A DNA stretch of 32,271 nucleotides from Reclinomonas americana ATCC 50394 (lineage: Eukaryota > Jakobida > Jakobea > Jakobida), in contig PS015047.1 of the NCBI GenBank assembly GCA_048213135.1, positions 2,555-34,825 on the forward strand, given 5' to 3'. The notes below the pieces were generated by a model. The model saw only the letters and a list, made by a program, of their open reading frames with translations. It was not told the origin of the DNA and ran no database searches. A program made the translations under genes and the position numbers. Of this stretch, positions 12,370 through 21,733 are shown in pieces. The stretch's first letter is position 1, and the number at the start of each line of letters is the position of its first letter.

Positions 12370-12900
12370 GGTGATGGTAAATGGAATGCTTGTTATTGTT
12401 TCCGGAGGGGATAGGGAGAAGGAGGTTGCACAGTGTGTGTGAGACACCACCTCCTGCTGATCGGCTCGGCGGCCATCATCTCGAGAGTGCTCAACCATGC
12501 CCCATCGACAAGCATCCAGCAGCAGGTGGTCTTTTGTAGTGCGCAACAACTTTCTGAGTGAGTGACGCATGCGCGATTGCACAAGGGGGAGGGGAGAGAG
12601 AGAGAGAAGGAGGTTGCACACCGCCGACCATAGGGAGATGGAGGAGATGCAGAAGGATCCTAGCAGGTTGGACTGTGTGTTGCACGACTTCCGCGACACT
12701 ACCCAGTGAGCGAAACATGCGCGATTGCGCATCACCGGCCATGAAACCCCAGGAGCAACGGATGAGAGGAAGGAACAGAGGAGGAGAGAAGTTAAGGTGG
12801 AAATAAGTTAACTGTAAAAAATCCGTTTCCTCTCTCACAAAAACCGAAAAATATCGCCGCTTTCCACTTGTCCGTGAGAACTGAATCCCTCCCCCCATAA
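12370..12900. other. Intergenic spacer between the Pmp-like gene and the coiled-coil gene
   Basis: No gene is seen here. Two related blocks containing AAGGAGGTTGCACA occur near 12419 and 12607, and a second pair built on CATGCGCGATTGC occurs near 12567 and 12716, so part of the spacer is an old duplication. The 100 bases before the ATG at 12901 are purine-rich, then pyrimidine-rich, and probably contain the promoter and leader. No clear TATA box is seen. Confidence 0.5.
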
Positions 12901-13361
12901 ATGAGCAACGCCCTCGAAAAGATGCAGGCCGACATGGCCGCCCTCTGCGCGCAACTGAGCGACCAGCTGACCACCACCGCCACCTCCCTCGAGCAGGAGC
13001 TGCGCACGCAGGAGAGCGCCCGCGAGGAGGTGCTGGAGAAAGTGAAAAAGGCCACCGACGAGAACGAGGAGACACTGAAGCGCTACTACTCGGCCGAGGT
13101 CGCCGAGCTCACCGAGATCAGGTACGCACACATGCACGCAGATCTTTCTTTCGCGCAGGAGGCTGACATGCTAATAGGCGGTTCAACTCGCTGCCTGCGC
13201 CACCCGACACCCGCCTCATGGTCGGCCCGCACTTCCTGCGCGCGCACACCGAGAAGAGCGGCCTCACACTGCCCACACGTCGCCAGCTCGTCGGCGACTT
13301 CCGCATCGGCGATCCGTGGACCCTGGAGCAATCCAAGCACCTAATCGCCGCCTTGCGCGAG
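12901..13361 (+). CDS. Unrecognised coiled-coil protein, 3' end lost in a gap
   Basis: Exon 1 (12901-13121) starts with ATG after a short leader and encodes about 74 residues rich in E, K, Q and L. They form a clear coiled coil (LEQELRTQESAREEVLEKV). A GTACGC donor in phase 2 joins, across a 56-base intron, to exon 2 (13178-13361), which adds RFNSLPAPPDTRLMVGPHF and GDPWTLEQSKHLIAALRE before 20 N. The W-T-x-E-Q-x-x-x-L-x-x-A-x-R-E end resembles the start of a Myb/SANT helix. A coiled coil before such a segment recalls SNAPc subunit 4, but the match is too weak to name the gene. After the gap comes a (CT)n tract and then an opposite-strand frame, so the rest of this protein is not in the window. 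Confidence 0.6.
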
Positions 13362-13388
13362 NNNNNNNNNNNNNNNNNNNNCATGTAC

Positions 13389-13435
<47 letters not shown>
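13362..13435. repeat. 20-N gap and (CT)n microsatellite
   Basis: 20 N at 13362-13381 are followed by a (TC)n run to about 13434. The gap cuts off the plus-strand coiled-coil gene, and the run touches the stop codon of the minus-strand small protein, so the distance between these two genes is unknown. Confidence 0.9.
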
Positions 13436-13617
13436 AAGAGCCAGTCTTTGCCGTCCATGAAGAGTCCGGGTCGGCCGCCCTCGCGGTCCTGCTTGAGTTC
13501 GCGCGGTTGCGCGTCGCCTGACTCGACAGTGGCTGGGGCGTCGCCTGGAGGAGGCTCCATCTCGCAGCTGAAGCACATGGCCAGCATGTCAGGGGTGGTG
13601 GAGGTGGGCTCGTTCAT
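13432..13617 (-). CDS. Small 61-residue protein or last exon, function unknown
   Basis: On the minus strand an ATG at 13617 opens 61 codons ending in TGA at 13432-13434. The product reads MNEPTSTTPDMLAMCFSC, then a Pro/Glu/Asp-rich part, and closes GRPGLFMDGKDWLF. Codon choice (GC-rich third positions) is like that of the neighbouring real exons and unlike the flanking repeats, which favours a coding sequence. A good acceptor (TTCTCGCAG) lies just upstream on the same strand and keeps the frame open, so this may be the last exon of a longer gene rather than a complete small protein. No known family is recognised. The gene is convergent with the coiled-coil gene. Confidence 0.45.
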
Positions 13618-14110
13618 CGCGAGCGCGGTGTGATGCTGCGAGAAGTCCTCGCGCGGACACGAGGTGGGACGGTGTTCGAGATGTGTGGAGTGGGTGGTGA
13701 GGTGGGAGGAGAGTGAGAATGGAGTGTGTGGGTGAGTGTGGAGCGAGTGCGGCTTCGTTTCGCTTTTCTTTCTTTACTCGGCGAAGTCGACGTTGATGTC
13801 TGCGACGTTGTCGATGCAGAGGGGAAGGTGCACAGAGAAACGAATATGGCGTCTATATCCACATGGGTAATACTAATAGCTTCCTTTGTCGATGGCGCAA
13901 CGCAGCGGATAGCAAACCAAGACCGCAATCTTCTCTTCGAATTCCGACGATCGATCATCTTCTGGAGGCAAAGCTCAAAAGGTTGTTGTCGAGCATGCTC
14001 TTGTGATTGCCGAATGGTGTTACAAGCTGCTTGCCAGCATCAGCAGCTGAGCCAGGAGACAGCTGACCGAACAGGACAAGCGATCACAAGCGAACGTTTT
14101 TCCGAGTCTC
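13618..14110. other. Spacer upstream of the secreted Cys-rich gene
   Basis: No supported gene. The left half, read on the minus strand, may hold an upstream exon or leader of the small protein ending at 13432; the right half probably holds the promoter of the gene starting at 14111. A short plus-strand frame from 13846 has a hydrophobic start but shows no splice support or recognisable family. Confidence 0.4.
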
Positions 14111-15897
14111 ATGCGTCGCGCGCTGCTGCTCGTGGCCTCTCTGTTTGTGCTTATTGCCACAGTCAGCTGCTTCTCTCCCACAGTGCCACGATCGCATATT
14201 CGTCGCAGAGTGGAGATGGAGAATGCTCCTTTGTATCGCTTCTCATATGTTGGTGCTTATGGTGAGTGGCGCGTGTGTGGGAATGCAAAAGGCCTGGGAG
14301 GCACGCACACACGCACATGTCGTCTCTCTCTCTTTCTATGTGTGTGAGAGAGTGGGTGTGTTCGGATTGTAATTGCGATCAATCATGATCATCTTTTTGT
14401 TGTCTCTCGTCACCAGCTCAAGGAGGCAACTGCTTGGGAGCTGGCTGCATGACGACATCCATGCCGGATCCGTTTGTGTTTGTCGATGTCAACAGTCCGC
14501 GCATCTGGGTGAGTGCAAGAGAGGATTGGCATGCCCTCTGCTCAGTCACAGTATTCGCTTGCCTTCTTTCTCTCTCCTCTCTCCCTCCTCTCCACTTCTC
14601 TGTGTCTCATTCTCCCCCACCTCTTGCTTGTACAGACCCGCACTGGCGGCAAGAGCTGCAATGTCGAAATCGACAGGGGCGACTTTGGCCCCGTGTGGAA
14701 TCTCGACACGTGCTTCCTGCCAGAGACACCCGGTGGCACGTTTTTCCTCGCCAGCGATAAGTCGATCATGTTTGTGCGCTTGCTTGACTGTGTACGCTGT
14801 GGTGCCATGTCAATCCGCTCACTGTCTCGCTCCACTGTGCAGCCTGACAGGCCAGTGCGGGATTCCAAGTGGAACCTTTTGCGCGGGCTTTGACTCCGAC
14901 TGCCATTCTGGTGGCCTTTGTGGCGACAAGTTCCCAAATGGCGCGGTGATTCAGGAGCACACGCAATTCCAAGCCTGTGCACTCGCCGGTAACATGCGAG
15001 GGAGAGCGAACGGAGGAGTTGCTACCTTTCGCTGCTGATGCCACTGTGCTTGCAGATCCTGCCGGTCTCTCCGTGGCCACGCTCTTTGCAGGCTTCGTGT
15101 CGGGCATGGCACAAGTGGATCCCGCCGCCTGTTTGTGTTCCGTCAACCAGGCACTCGGCGATCTCATTGATCTCATTCATCATGCCGCCAGCAGCCCGCC
15201 GAGCAATGTGCGTGTTCGTCGCTCACTCTCCCTCTCTTCCTCTCTCTCGCTCACTCACCTTTTGTTGGGCGTGAAAACCAGCTGCCGAGCGACTGCCAGC
15301 TCCTGCCCGAGTTGGCGCTGTGCAAGAACTCCACCGATTGCGCCTCACAGTACTGTCGCCTGCCTGCGGTGGGCTACGGCGCATGCATGCCGTGCACAAT
15401 TGTGGATCCCGGCATGCCAGGCATCTGCACGTGCGATCCCAATGGCTCGGGAGTGTGTCTGCCGGGTCCCTGTGTGAACTACAACAACACAAACAGCCTG
15501 GTGGAGGTGATCTCCACGCTGCGCACGGTGTTCCAGCGCTTCCAGAGTGACCTCGCGCATGCTGAGTGCGGTGGAGGCTCCGTCGCCGAAGTTGCGATTG
15601 CCCTTCATCTCCCTCTCTTTGGTTGCTCCCTTCTCTGACACCAAACGGCAGTACCTGGAGGCGCTCCTGGCCTCCGTGGCAAAGCGTCTCGCCGCGGCCG
15701 AAGTGTACGCGCTGTTGGAGTTTGTCGACATTCTGACGCACCTGGTGACGCTCACGGAGCTGTCGGAGCAGCTCATTGCGGACTTGGAGGCGAGTGCGTG
15801 GTTCAATGTGGGAAAGGATCTGGGGGGCATCGCTGGCGTCTTGTTTCCCGACGTGAAGCCGCTAGCGAGAGGGGAAGGAGAGGTAAATGTAAATTGA
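14111..15897 (+). CDS. Secreted Cys-rich protein, seven exons, about 409 residues
   Basis: Exons are 14111-14261, 14417-14508, 14636-14769, 14843-14988, 15056-15207, 15282-15590 and 15652-15897; all phases agree and the stop is TGA. The product begins MRRALLLVASLFVLIATVSC, a classic signal peptide with likely cleavage after residue 18-20. The mature part has many Cys residues in short-spaced patterns: GNCLGAGCM, GQCGIPSGTFC, DCHSGGLCGDKF, DCASQYCRLP, ACMPC and ICTCDPNGSGVCLPGPC. These suggest a disulfide-rich extracellular protein. No transmembrane span or GPI-type tail is evident. The last exon is Cys-free and predicted helical, with heptad-like Leu and Ala (YLEALLASVAKRLAAAEV). The family is not recognised. 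The final junction (15590/15652) is the weakest, because other GT sites are nearby. Confidence 0.75.
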
Positions 15898-17047
15898 TCA
15901 CAAAGGCACACGACATCGACAGCAGCATTGTAAACGTTGATGCCGATACAGGAGTCCCGTGGTTCTTCTGCACTGTAAGGAATCCGCTGCGAAGGATCAT
16001 GAGAGGACAAGGGCAGTCAGCATACGCGCACCGTGAATGCTGTTTGCAGTCGCCTCTTGAGTCTTGTGCTCTACTCTTCTACGCATATAGTGCACTCTTA
16101 AGGGCAATCTATCGAGTTTGCAAGGCCTGTATCCCATGCGACATCATCGCCAACACAAGAGGGAAACAGCTCAAGCTTCGGACATTTGACTTTCGATATC
16201 TCGCATCGCAGTGTGTCACTTCTCGCACTGTGCCGCATGACAAGGGCACACAAGAGAGGAAGCACACACACACACACACACGAGCACTAATGCAACACCA
16301 AGAACAACAAACCATCGAGAAACAAACCACGAAAATAACTAGACACTCACTCTCTTCGCACGCACTCCCACACAGCGCATGAATGTGTGCGTGTGAGAGA
16401 GTATGAGAGTGCACGCGTGTGTGTGTGTGTGTGCGAGAGAGCAACACAAGACCGCATGCGCATATGCGAATCACCTCTGCCAACATCATATTCGATTCAC
16501 TTGCGTGTCCCTTCTCTCTCTCTCTCACACACACACTTACACACTCTGAGTGACACACACACACGAGGCTCTCAACATGAACCATCGTCGACTGGCACCG
16601 CGCACGCGCCATGCACACACGCGATAATGTGCTCCACTGCTGGTGTTCCCCTGCATCGCGCGTGCCACGTGTCGGCGTCGTCTTGCTCGTGTGCGCCGGG
16701 CACTGTCTCGTCTTCAGGGTCCATCTGCTTGCTCTTACTTTGCAAAAGAGTATGAAGAAGGACAAAAAGATTCAAAGATTCCGTGACGGCTCGTCAGGTT
16801 GAAAGATGGCAGCGACAACAACAAAGCAGCTGCCTCGACGACCAAGTCTATCGAAAACATCAACAAACACCAATCTTGAGGGCAGCAGCAGCTTTTCTTG
16901 TGTGTGTGGCATCTCGACTTTCTCACAGTTTCCGCAATTGCAACGTAACACGTTGCAGCTTCTGGTGCTCATCATGCAGCTGTGTTGCTGGTGGGATTAG
17001 TAAACTGCTGTTTTGTGATGACCAAGTCCTCTCACGTCCAAACACAG
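15898..17047. other. Intergenic region with short CA/TG and CT/GA tracts
   Basis: No gene is supported in these 1150 bases. (CA)n at about 16263-16280 and (GT)n at about 16416-16432 are reverse complements and could pair. The frames that cross the block are dominated by repeat translation (HTHTH, VCVCV). The stretch 16780-17047 has more complex sequence and may be a further decayed part of the retroelement that becomes recognisable at 17048. Confidence 0.5.
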
Positions 17048-17286
17048 TGGAAACCAGACATTAATATTGTGGCTGTGACTCGAGCAGGTCCAGGTGCCGA
17101 TGCACAAGTGCTGATTGTGGACACACCGTGGCGTATCCGAAGGGTGAGGAGGCGCTGCAGAAGGCGTACGACCGCAAGTTGGCGAAGTATGCCGAGCTGG
17201 TGGAGAAGATCCGAACGCACACTGGAGCGGTGGTTGCGCGACGCACATGGATCTGCTTCCAGGCACTTATCGCGACTCATTTTTGA
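17048..17286 (+). mobile_element. Decayed C-terminal piece of a non-LTR (LINE-type) reverse transcriptase
   Basis: In one frame the sequence encodes WKPDINIVAV, then AQVLIVDTP; a shift to the next frame near 17140 gives AYPKGEEALQKAYDRKLAKY followed by AELVEKI and a stop at 17284-17286. Non-LTR retrotransposon polyproteins carry this series after the polymerase domain: a (K/R)PDI motif, a hydrophobic (L/I)I(V/I)D motif, and an amphipathic helix of the type (K)x(K)Y-x-x-L-x-E-(L/I). The match is by family pattern only. The frameshift, lack of upstream reverse transcriptase motifs and early stop mark it as a relic. Its end overlaps the stop of the minus-strand kinase exon by a few bases. Confidence 0.5.
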
Positions 17287-17950
17287 ATACATTTCTCGAC
17301 ACTGAGAGCGAGAGAGAGCACAGAGGTAGAGAGAGTGAAGAGCAGCGTCGTGGCGGTTCCTCGCTCGTCAATCGTTCTGCTGTCCTTCTCAAAAGTCCCA
17401 TGCGTCGTCGCTGACGGCGACCTCGCCTCGTCTGCATTGGTGGAATGAGTACACAGACACTCTCCTGCTCCTATACTCACACTCCCTCCCTCCTTCCCCC
17501 GCCACCGCTCACCTAAGCGTCTCGCCCGAACTCTCACCACCCACAAACGTGATCTTCATGTGCTCGCCGACCAGGTCGTACAGCGACTCCACGGGGCCAG
17601 CCCTTTCCACAAACGGATGGTCGAGGAGCTCGGCGGCCGACGGTCGCTGGTCGGGGTTCTTCTGCAGGCAGGCGCGCACAAAGTCCTTGAACTCGGGTGA
17701 CCAGTCGCCTGTGAGCAGAGTGAGAAGAAGGGGGAAGAAGGGGGGAAGGGGGGAAGGGGGACAAAGGGGGAAAAGGGGGAAAAGGGATTAAAGGGAAAGG
17801 GCGGAAGGGAGAGAGAGAGAGGAGGAGAGAGAGAGAGAGAGGAGGAGAGAGAGAGAGAGGCAGGTGGAGGTAAAGGGGTCAGGGTGAAAAGAAGGAGAAG
17901 GAGAGAAGGAGAGAGTGAGCAGGAGAGGGAAAAAAGAGAGAAAGAAAAAC

Positions 17951-17987
<37 letters not shown>

Positions 17988-19136
17988 ATGCGTACGAGTT
18001 AGAGAGAGACAGACAGTTGGACAGACAAACAGCGAGAGAGAGAGAGGAAGGAGAAGAAAAGGCAAGGGAAGGAGAGCGGGAAGGAGAGAGAGAAAGAGAG
18101 GGAGACAGAGAGAAATACACAGAGAGAGAGAGAGAACGAGAGAAAGAGAGGCGAGGGGTGTGAGAAGGAGTGACAGAGAGAGAGAGAAAGAGCGAGGAGA
18201 ACAATAGACGACAATGAAGCAGCAACAGCAGCACCAATCATGGAGACATCACGCTTCGCCCGCCACGCACCTTGCAGCACAGGTGCAGGTCGCGTCGGAA
18301 TGGCCATGATGGCTGTTATCGGATTTTCCTTGTAGTACGGCGGGAATCCGTCGGCCATCTCCAGCGCGGTGATACCCACTGACCACACGTCGGCCTTGAC
18401 GTGGTGACCGGTCTCCATGATGACCTCGGGTGCCATCCTGTGTCATTAGGTTAGCACGACCTGCGATGCACACCTCTTTCCCCCCTTCTCGTGCATGCAC
18501 GCACCAAAACGGAGATCCAATCATCGTGTGCCTCTTCTTGATCGAGTCCGACAATTGGGCCGACACTGCATGACGAAAAGTGAGACGAGGCGCTTATTCG
18601 CCACCTATTCCCACAACACATACGCACGCACCACCAAAGTCGGCAAGCTTGACGTGTGCATCGGCGGACAGCAGAATGTTGGCGGCTGTGTGAGTCACAA
18701 AGTCAGTGCCACGCGCCGCCAAGAAGGAGAGAAGAGGGTGAAAAGGGAGACCTTTGATGTCGCGGTGAATCTTGTTCTCCGCGTGCAGGTATTGCAGGCC
18801 GAGTAACGTTTCGCGTAACACAATGGCAATGGCTTGTTCTGGGAGTTTGAAGTTTCTCCGCTGTGAACGCGGAAAAGAGTGAGGTGGGAGAAGTAAGAGA
18901 ATGCTGAAGGGATAGCGCACCAGCTCTTGGATGTTGCCGCCGCCCAGGAACTCCATGACAATCCTGCGGAGTAGGTGACGGGGTGAGGGAGGGGATAGAC
19001 GGAGAGAGGGGAGAGAGAACGAAGACGCACCACAACTGATCGCCGACCACGTATGATCCGTACACTTGCGTGACGTACGGCGACGCCTTCAGCTCCCACA
19101 TGTTGCGGATCTCCTTTTGAATGTCCTCGAGATCGT
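17277..19136 (-). CDS. Ste20/MST-like protein kinase, exons 3-10
   Basis: Minus-strand exons are 19031-19136, 18921-18963, 18752-18860, 18632-18685, 18505-18565, 18271-18437, 17538-17708 and 17277-17431, all phase-consistent. They encode the alpha-C helix ([17 protein letters not shown], with its conserved Glu), hinge ([16 protein letters not shown]), catalytic loop (IHRDIKAANILL), DFG (LADFGVSAQL), the activation segment to GSPFWMAPEV, then [15 protein letters not shown] and a C-lobe ending [14 protein letters not shown] Asp, the Mg-binding Asn and DFG Asp are all present, so it should be active if whole. The order and the [11 protein letters not shown] segment are most like MST1/2-type GCK kinases. 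No SARAH domain is seen; the tail is about 50 residues and ends in a hydrophobic stretch that might be unspliced intron. The ATP-binding Gly loop and VAIK-type Lys are missing on this strand, but fitting exons lie on the opposite strand at 21098-21368. Confidence 0.85.
17709..18270. repeat. Kinase intron filled with GA-rich simple repeats
   Basis: The intron between exons 8 and 9 of the kinase is almost pure purine on the plus strand (AGGGG, GA and GACA repeats), hence pyrimidine-rich on the sense strand. It contains no other coding sequence that I can support. Confidence 0.8.
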
Positions 19137-20169
19137 CTGTCGGAAGAGCAATGGTCGTGAGTAGGATGATGGAAATCCCACGTCTACTTTCTGTAAACTC
19201 GCTCTCCCAGAAGGGACAAGAGGAACAGAGGACGCAGTTGCTAACTGCATTCAGGGCGACGTGCATAACTCTGACATCTCTCACACGCCGGATCACGAAC
19301 AAGCACACACATACTCGCTCGCTGTGCGAACAGAAACGTGGCCTCAACTACTTCGCACTCAGCCATCATGCTGCCTGCATAACGGTGACAATGTCTCTCA
19401 CACACTGGATCACACATACTCGCTCGGTATGCGTCTTGGTCAATCAAACACAATCGTGTGATCTCAACTGCTTCGCATTCAGTGGCGGCCTGCATAACTC
19501 TGCGGATTTCAAAGAACGACAGGCATGTTTGTGTGCGGAAACAAGCACGCCAACCAGATGTCATCTGCACACTACGGAGAAGAGAAGAGAAGAGGACAAG
19601 AGAGAGGGAAGACAGAGTTCTCTCGGTGGGCAGGGACGAGAGAACGTCAGCACTTTTGTCAACGCACGCATTCAAAACCGCAGCTCCCAACAGCTGCTTG
19701 TTGATTGCAATTTCCCCTCATGCGTATCAATCTGTCTCTCTTTCTGTCTCTTCGACAGAGGACAAGAGAACCTCAGCCTTCAGTCTCAGCCTTGCCTTGC
19801 CCGCGTTCACCACGGGCTCACGTGCTTCCCGCTTGCTCTCTCTGCCTCTCTACACTTGCACATACGCGAAATCATCATGCCACACAAACCTCACTCTGCA
19901 CAGCGAGCGGATCTTGCACTTCTGTCTCTCTCACTCGCACACACATGCGGAAATCATCATGACACACAAGCTTAATCCGCAATCCTGCCTCTCCTCTCTG
20001 CCTTGCACAGCGAGCGGATCTTGCACTCATCATATCTCTCTCACTCGCACACACATGCGTATCACAACAGCATCGAAAATCATGACACAAACTTAACACG
20101 CAATGCTGCCTTTCCTCTCTCCCTTGCACAGTGAGCGGATCTTGCACATCTCTCTCTCTCTCTCTCTCT
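19137..20169. repeat. Kinase intron with two families of tandem repeats, ending in (CT)n and a gap
   Basis: Upstream of kinase exon 3 two repeat families occur. One, about 115-120 bases per unit, is marked by blocks like CTGCATAAC and GGATCAC-(A)-CATACTCGCTCG between about 19236 and 19510. The other, about 105-120 bases per unit, is marked by AGCGAGCGGATCTTGCAC near 19900, 20009 and 20130 (last copy AGTGAGCGG). The block closes with (TC)n against 147 N at 20170-20316. No kinase first exon was found on the minus strand here. Confidence 0.65.
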
Positions 20170-20316
20170 NNNNNNNNNNNNNNNNNNNNNNNNNNNNNNN
20201 NNNNNNNNNNNNNNNNNNNNNNNNNNNNNNNNNNNNNNNNNNNNNNNNNNNNNNNNNNNNNNNNNNNNNNNNNNNNNNNNNNNNNNNNNNNNNNNNNNNN
20301 NNNNNNNNNNNNNNNN
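20170..20316. other. 147-base gap with (CT)n on the left and (GA)n on the right
   Basis: The flanking dinucleotide tract changes strand across the gap: TCTCTC before, GAGAGA after. This is the left edge of the contig that I suspect is misoriented. Confidence 0.9.
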
Positions 20317-20351
<35 letters not shown>

Positions 20352-21433
20352 GAGGGAGAGGAGAAGGGAAGTGAGTAAGAGTGTGTGTGGAGAGAAGAGG
20401 GAGGAGCGAGTGACTGAGAGACAGTGAGAAAGGTGTGACAGAGTAAGAGTGTGAAAGAGACAAGCAAGTAAGTGCGTTTGGGCGAGAGAGACAGTGAGAA
20501 AGGTGTGACAGAGTGAGAGTGAAGGAATTGACTGTTTGAGAGCGTGTGCGAGAGACAGAGGAGAGAGTGTGTGAGTGTGAGTGGAGGTGCGAGAGAGAGC
20601 GAGAGAGACTGAGAAGAGAGAATAGAGAGAGTTAGTATGAGAGAAGAGTGATTGACAGAGAACATTGAAAGACTGTAAGAGGAAGAGAAGAGTGTGAGTG
20701 AGAGAGAGAGAGAGAAGAGAGAGTGTGTGTGTGTGTGTGTGAAAGAGTGAGTGAGAGAGAGTGACTGAAAGTGACTGAGAATTCAATTTGAATGACTTCT
20801 TGCGCGAGAGAATGAGAGCAGAGTGTGTGAGCGTGAGAGAAGAGAGAGAGAGTGTGTGAGTGTGTGTGTGTGTGTGACGCACGCGCGGCATTTTTATGTG
20901 AGTTGTTTGATATGGACAGAGACAATCGCCGCTCGCGCGCGGCGACTGTCCACACACACGCGTTTTTTGTCGCCTTTGTTGTTTTGTGCGCGTGCTCTCT
21001 TTTTGCTCTCTCTCTGTGTGTGTCTCTTTGTGCTGTGCAGTGTGTGTGTGCTGAGCGCTGCGTGTGAGTGCGTGTGTGTGAGTGTGCGTCTGTGAACATG
21101 AAGGAGGGAGATGTCGAGTTGGGCGACCCCGTGGGCAAGGGCTCGTATGGAACAGTCTATGGAGGGTGAGACGCACACACACACAGAGACAGAGGCACAC
21201 TCATTGTTGTGCGCAGTGTGTGTGTGAGAGAAAGAGTGATCATGACTGTTTTCGTTTTTCTTGTTTGTTTGTTTGTTTGTGTTTGTGTTTGTGTGGGCAA
21301 TAGGCGGTGGGTGACGCGTGGTAACAAGCCGGTTGCTGTCAAGGTGTTGGAGTTGGATAACATTGGAGGTGAGGAGGAGGGGAGAGAAGAGAGAGAGAGA
21401 AGAGTGGGAGGGAGAAGAGAAGGGGAGAGTGAG

Positions 21434-21478
<45 letters not shown>

Positions 21479-21507
21479 TGTGTGAGAGAGAGAGAGAGTA
21501 GTGTGTG
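20317..21507. other. Gap-bounded contig, probably misoriented (or a real inversion)
   Basis: The segment lies between N gaps at 20170-20316 and 21508-21527. It is GA-rich on the plus strand, with a direct repeat of about 30 bases (AGAGACAGTGAGAAAGG near 20418 and 20487). It carries the two kinase N-terminal exons at 21098-21368. Turning the segment around would put those exons on the minus strand just upstream of kinase exon 3 and would continue the CT-rich plus strand seen to its left. Confidence 0.6.
21098..21368 (+). CDS. Kinase N-terminal exons 1-2 (Gly loop and VAVK), opposite strand to the rest
   Basis: Exon 1 (21098-21165) starts at ATG and encodes MKEGDVELGDPVGKGSYGTV, whose GKGSYGTV is the ATP-binding glycine loop. 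Exon 2 (21304-21368) encodes RWVTRGNKPVAVKVLELDNI; VAVK contains the catalytic Lys. Exon 2 ends in phase 1 (GGA G). Kinase exon 3 at 19136 on the minus strand starts with the two bases AC, so the codon completes and the protein would read [17 protein letters not shown], very close to the usual GCK-family order at this point. No further kinase exon follows on the plus strand. The next good exon downstream encodes syntaxin; it is also phase-compatible, so automated gene finding may predict a false kinase-syntaxin fusion. Confidence 0.75.
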
Positions 21508-21733
21508 NNNNNNNNNNNNNNNNNNNNGAGAGAGAGAGAGTGCGAGGAAAAAGAGAGGAATGTGCGTGTGTGTGTGCAGTGGTGTGGAAGTGAGGAAAGA
21601 GTTTCTGTTGGAGAAGAGAAAGCAGCTGTTCATCAGAGAGGAGCGCAAATTATTGACGAGGCTGGTTGCAGCGAGAACGGGGGATACAGTCCCTTCACCT
21701 TTCCCTATTCACTCACTTCCTTCCCCTATTCAG
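21377..21733. repeat. GA/TG repeats and gap upstream of the first clear syntaxin exon
   Basis: (TG)n at about 21436-21475, GA tracts and 20 N at 21508-21527 precede 21734. From 21577 a K/E-rich stretch is open in two frames; one of them runs without a stop into the syntaxin exon and may contain the true syntaxin start or an upstream exon, but I could not fix it. Confidence 0.5.

Noticed and set aside
16109-16765. 218-codon minus-strand frame in the spacer
   Set aside because: Much of it is translated CA/TG and GA/CT repeat; no recognisable domain and no convincing start context.
19875-21200. 441-codon minus-strand frame through the 147-N gap
   Set aside because: It is dominated by Ser/Leu/His/Thr from CT and CA repeats and by N; no family motif or splice support.
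21577-21661. Reading of a K/E-rich stretch as the kinase alpha-C helix following exon 2
   Set aside because: Its frame (VRKEFLLEKRKQLFIREER) cannot be spliced in phase to the next exon, and a much better alpha-C ([10 protein letters not shown]) exists in the minus-strand kinase exon at 19031-19136.
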